Origin: an uncultured Phycisphaerales bacterium
GTDB lineage: Bacteria; Planctomycetota; Phycisphaerae; WQYP01
DNA length: 6,575 nucleotides
Assembly: GCA_937901265.1 (NCBI GenBank)
Contig: CALCHA010000124.1
Location: forward strand, 1-6,575
Reading direction: 5' to 3'
The notes below the pieces were generated by a model. The model was not told where the DNA came from, searched no databases, and saw only the letters and a program-made list of their open reading frames with translations. Below, piece by piece: positions 5,254-6,575 of the stretch (its first letter is position 1; each line of letters begins with the position of its first letter). The position numbers and the translations under genes are program-made.

Positions 5254-6575
5254 ATGAGTGACGTGGAACGTCCCGGACAGAACCCCGACTTGCCGCCGGC
5301 GCGCAGCATGGCGGACATTGCGCGGCTCTTTTTAGACGGTGCCCGGCCCCAGAGTGGTGCCGCCCCCCGGCGCATTCCCCCTGGCGCCAAACGTGAAGCG
5401 GCCCCCATGACGCCTCCCGGCGCGCCCGTGGATCCCGCGACCGTCCGCCTCGCCCTGGCTCCCTCCTGGGGCGAAGCCGGCTGGCCCGCGCTGACCGCCG
5501 CCGCCGCGATGTTCGCCGAAGAGGGCTCCACCACGGTGGCGATCCTTGGCTTCGCCGGCAAACAGTTCATCATCGACGTCGTCGGCGTGGAATCCCCCAG
5601 CGACCTTCCGGCGGTCCGGATCGATCCCACCAGCGGCAGCATCGACCTGCAGATCGCCCGCGCGCTTTTCACGCTCCGCAGCGCCGTGGGCGCGTGGATC
5701 GTCGCGGCGCCGCCCCCCGGTACCCCCGGCTTTGCGGCACTCGCCGCACGGCTGCCGCAGTGGCTGGTCCTCTGTCCCACCGACAATGAGGGCCTCGTGG
5801 CGGCTTATCAGCAACTCAAACGTGCGGCGGTCGTGCCCTGCGCCGGCCGGACGCTCGCGGCGTTCATGGTCGGCGACGACATCGCCCAGGCGGCGACGGT
5901 GCATGGCCGGCTGCGCCGCGCGGCGCGGGAATTCCTGAAGGCGGAACTGCCCCTCGCGGGCACCCGTGGGAAGGCGGCACCCGCCCCGGCGACGGTGCGC
6001 ATGGCGGCGGTGGCCGTGGAAGACCCGTCCGCGGTCTGGACCGCGCTGCTGGATGAACTTTCCCCCGCCGGCGAAGTCGAGGCCGAGGAGGCCGAAGGGC
6101 TTGAGCCGCTGGAAGAATCGTCGGCAACGAACGTGGAAGCCGCGGTGGACCGCGTGGCGCACCGGGCTTCACGGGTGGTCAATGCCGCGGAAGCGGTCTT
6201 CGATCACCTCGCCCACGTCCTCGATCCCGAGGAGCGTGCCGCGCTCGGGGCGGATTTTGATGCGCCCATCGAAACTCCCGCTCCCGTGCGCTCGCGGCTT
6301 GAAAGCTTCACCGCGCCGGCGGAAATACCCGCTTACGACATTCGTGCCCAGGTACAAACGGAAGAGCGCCCGGTCGCCACCGTCAAAGCCCCCGCGGCGC
6401 GCCCGGTTCCGGCTCCCGCGGACCTGCTCCCATCGACCGGCACTCTCGTGCTGCGTGCCTTCGACCTGCTGGAAGAGGAAGCAGCAGATCGTGCGGCCCA
6501 GTGGCAGGCGACGGAGCGCTCCATCCGCGATTTCCTGCCGGGGGCAGCGATGCTCGACGCCCGGCCGCCGATGGC
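5254..6575 (+). CDS. Long protein with a degenerate MinD/FlhG-like domain, 3' end beyond window
   Basis: At least 440 residues, still open at the window edge. The ATG at 5254 has GGAG seven bases upstream. Residues 1-60 are Pro/Ala/Arg-rich, with a short amphipathic stretch (MADIARLFLDGARP). Residues ~62-235 resemble a MinD/FlhG-type NTPase fold without nucleotide-binding motifs: a first strand VRLALAPSWGE where a KGGxGK P-loop would be expected, then VAILGF, then AWIVAAPPPGTPGF where MinD has its 'viiDtgaG' strand. LVLCPTDNEGLVAAYQQLKR follows in place of the 'vvttPEptsltdaYalLK' segment, and the domain ends with a final helix (LRRAAREFLKAEL). Residues 236-440 are low-complexity, rich in Glu, Ala and Pro, with a helical piece near 292-335. 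The protein would not be expected to hydrolyse ATP and may act as a scaffold or partner. It lies 76 bp behind the ParA-CBM gene on the same strand, so joint function is plausible. The family assignment rests on my reading of weak similarity; the gene itself is well supported by start signal and open frame. Confidence 0.75.
   Translation, partial: MSDVERPGQNPDLPPARSMADIARLFLDGARPQSGAAPRRIPPGAKREAAPMTPPGAPVDPATVRLALAPSWGEAGWPALTAAAAMFAEEGSTTVAILGFAGKQFIIDVVGVESPSDLPAVRIDPTSGSIDLQIARALFTLRSAVGAWIVAAPPPGTPGFAALAARLPQWLVLCPTDNEGLVAAYQQLKRAAVVPCAGRTLAAFMVGDDIAQAATVHGRLRRAAREFLKAELPLAGTRGKAAPAPATVRMAAVAVEDPSAVWTALLDELSPAGEVEAEEAEGLEPLEESSATNVEAAVDRVAHRASRVVNAAEAVFDHLAHVLDPEERAALGADFDAPIETPAPVRSRLESFTAPAEIPAYDIRAQVQTEERPVATVKAPAARPVPAPADLLPSTGTLVLRAFDLLEEEAADRAAQWQATERSIRDFLPGAAMLDARPPM

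Noticed and set aside
3519..5786. The minus-strand frame of the AsmA-like gene stays open for another 2.3 kb upstream, giving a potential 1243-residue protein.
   Set aside because: The extension is exactly antisense to the ParA-CBM gene and part of the next gene, has no recognisable domain, and shows the composition expected of a GC-rich shadow frame. The anchor helix and basic N-terminus fit a start at 3518.

Overview
This is a 6.6 kb stretch of a GC-rich bacterial chromosome (about two thirds GC by eye). It holds five protein-coding genes, two of them cut by the window edges, and no RNA gene, CRISPR array or mobile element that I can see. The likely source is Planctomycetota, perhaps the Phycisphaerae side. 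I infer this from the style of the PSP1-domain protein, the proline/alanine-rich tails, the weak ribosome binding sites and the odd ParA/MinD relatives. No phylogenetic marker is present to prove it.

Left half, minus strand (read right to left): an AsmA-like envelope protein with one N-terminal membrane anchor (3518-2055), then after 21 bp a YihY/BrkB-family multi-pass membrane protein (2033-504), then after a 294-bp gap the start of a PSP1-domain (RicT/YaaT-like) protein (209-1, running off the window). The first two look like an envelope pair. A TATACT box six bases before the second start suggests that gene may also be made from its own leaderless transcript. The gap before the PSP1 gene holds a strong hairpin and no convincing gene. 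The last ~30 bases of the PSP1 gene may carry a frameshift.

Centre: a 303-bp divergent intergenic region (3519-3821). It has three separate perfect inverted repeats (3636-3652, 3686-3712, 3760-3780), an AT-rich island around 3627-3660, and a run of eight T directly before the AsmA-like start. It probably controls both directions.

Right half, plus strand: a complete ParA-type ATPase fused at its C terminus to an AMPK-beta-like glycogen-binding module (CBM48 family) (3822-5177). After 76 bp comes a long protein that looks like a MinD/FlhG-type NTPase without its P-loop, followed by an acidic and Ala/Pro-rich region (5254 to beyond the window end). No ParB is visible.

The ParA-CBM fusion is the most notable item. 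ParA ATPases place DNA or other cargo in the cell, and the carbohydrate-binding module suggests the cargo could be glycogen or another alpha-glucan. The neighbouring degenerate MinD-like protein would then be a candidate partner. This functional reading is inference; the domain architecture is read directly from the sequence.
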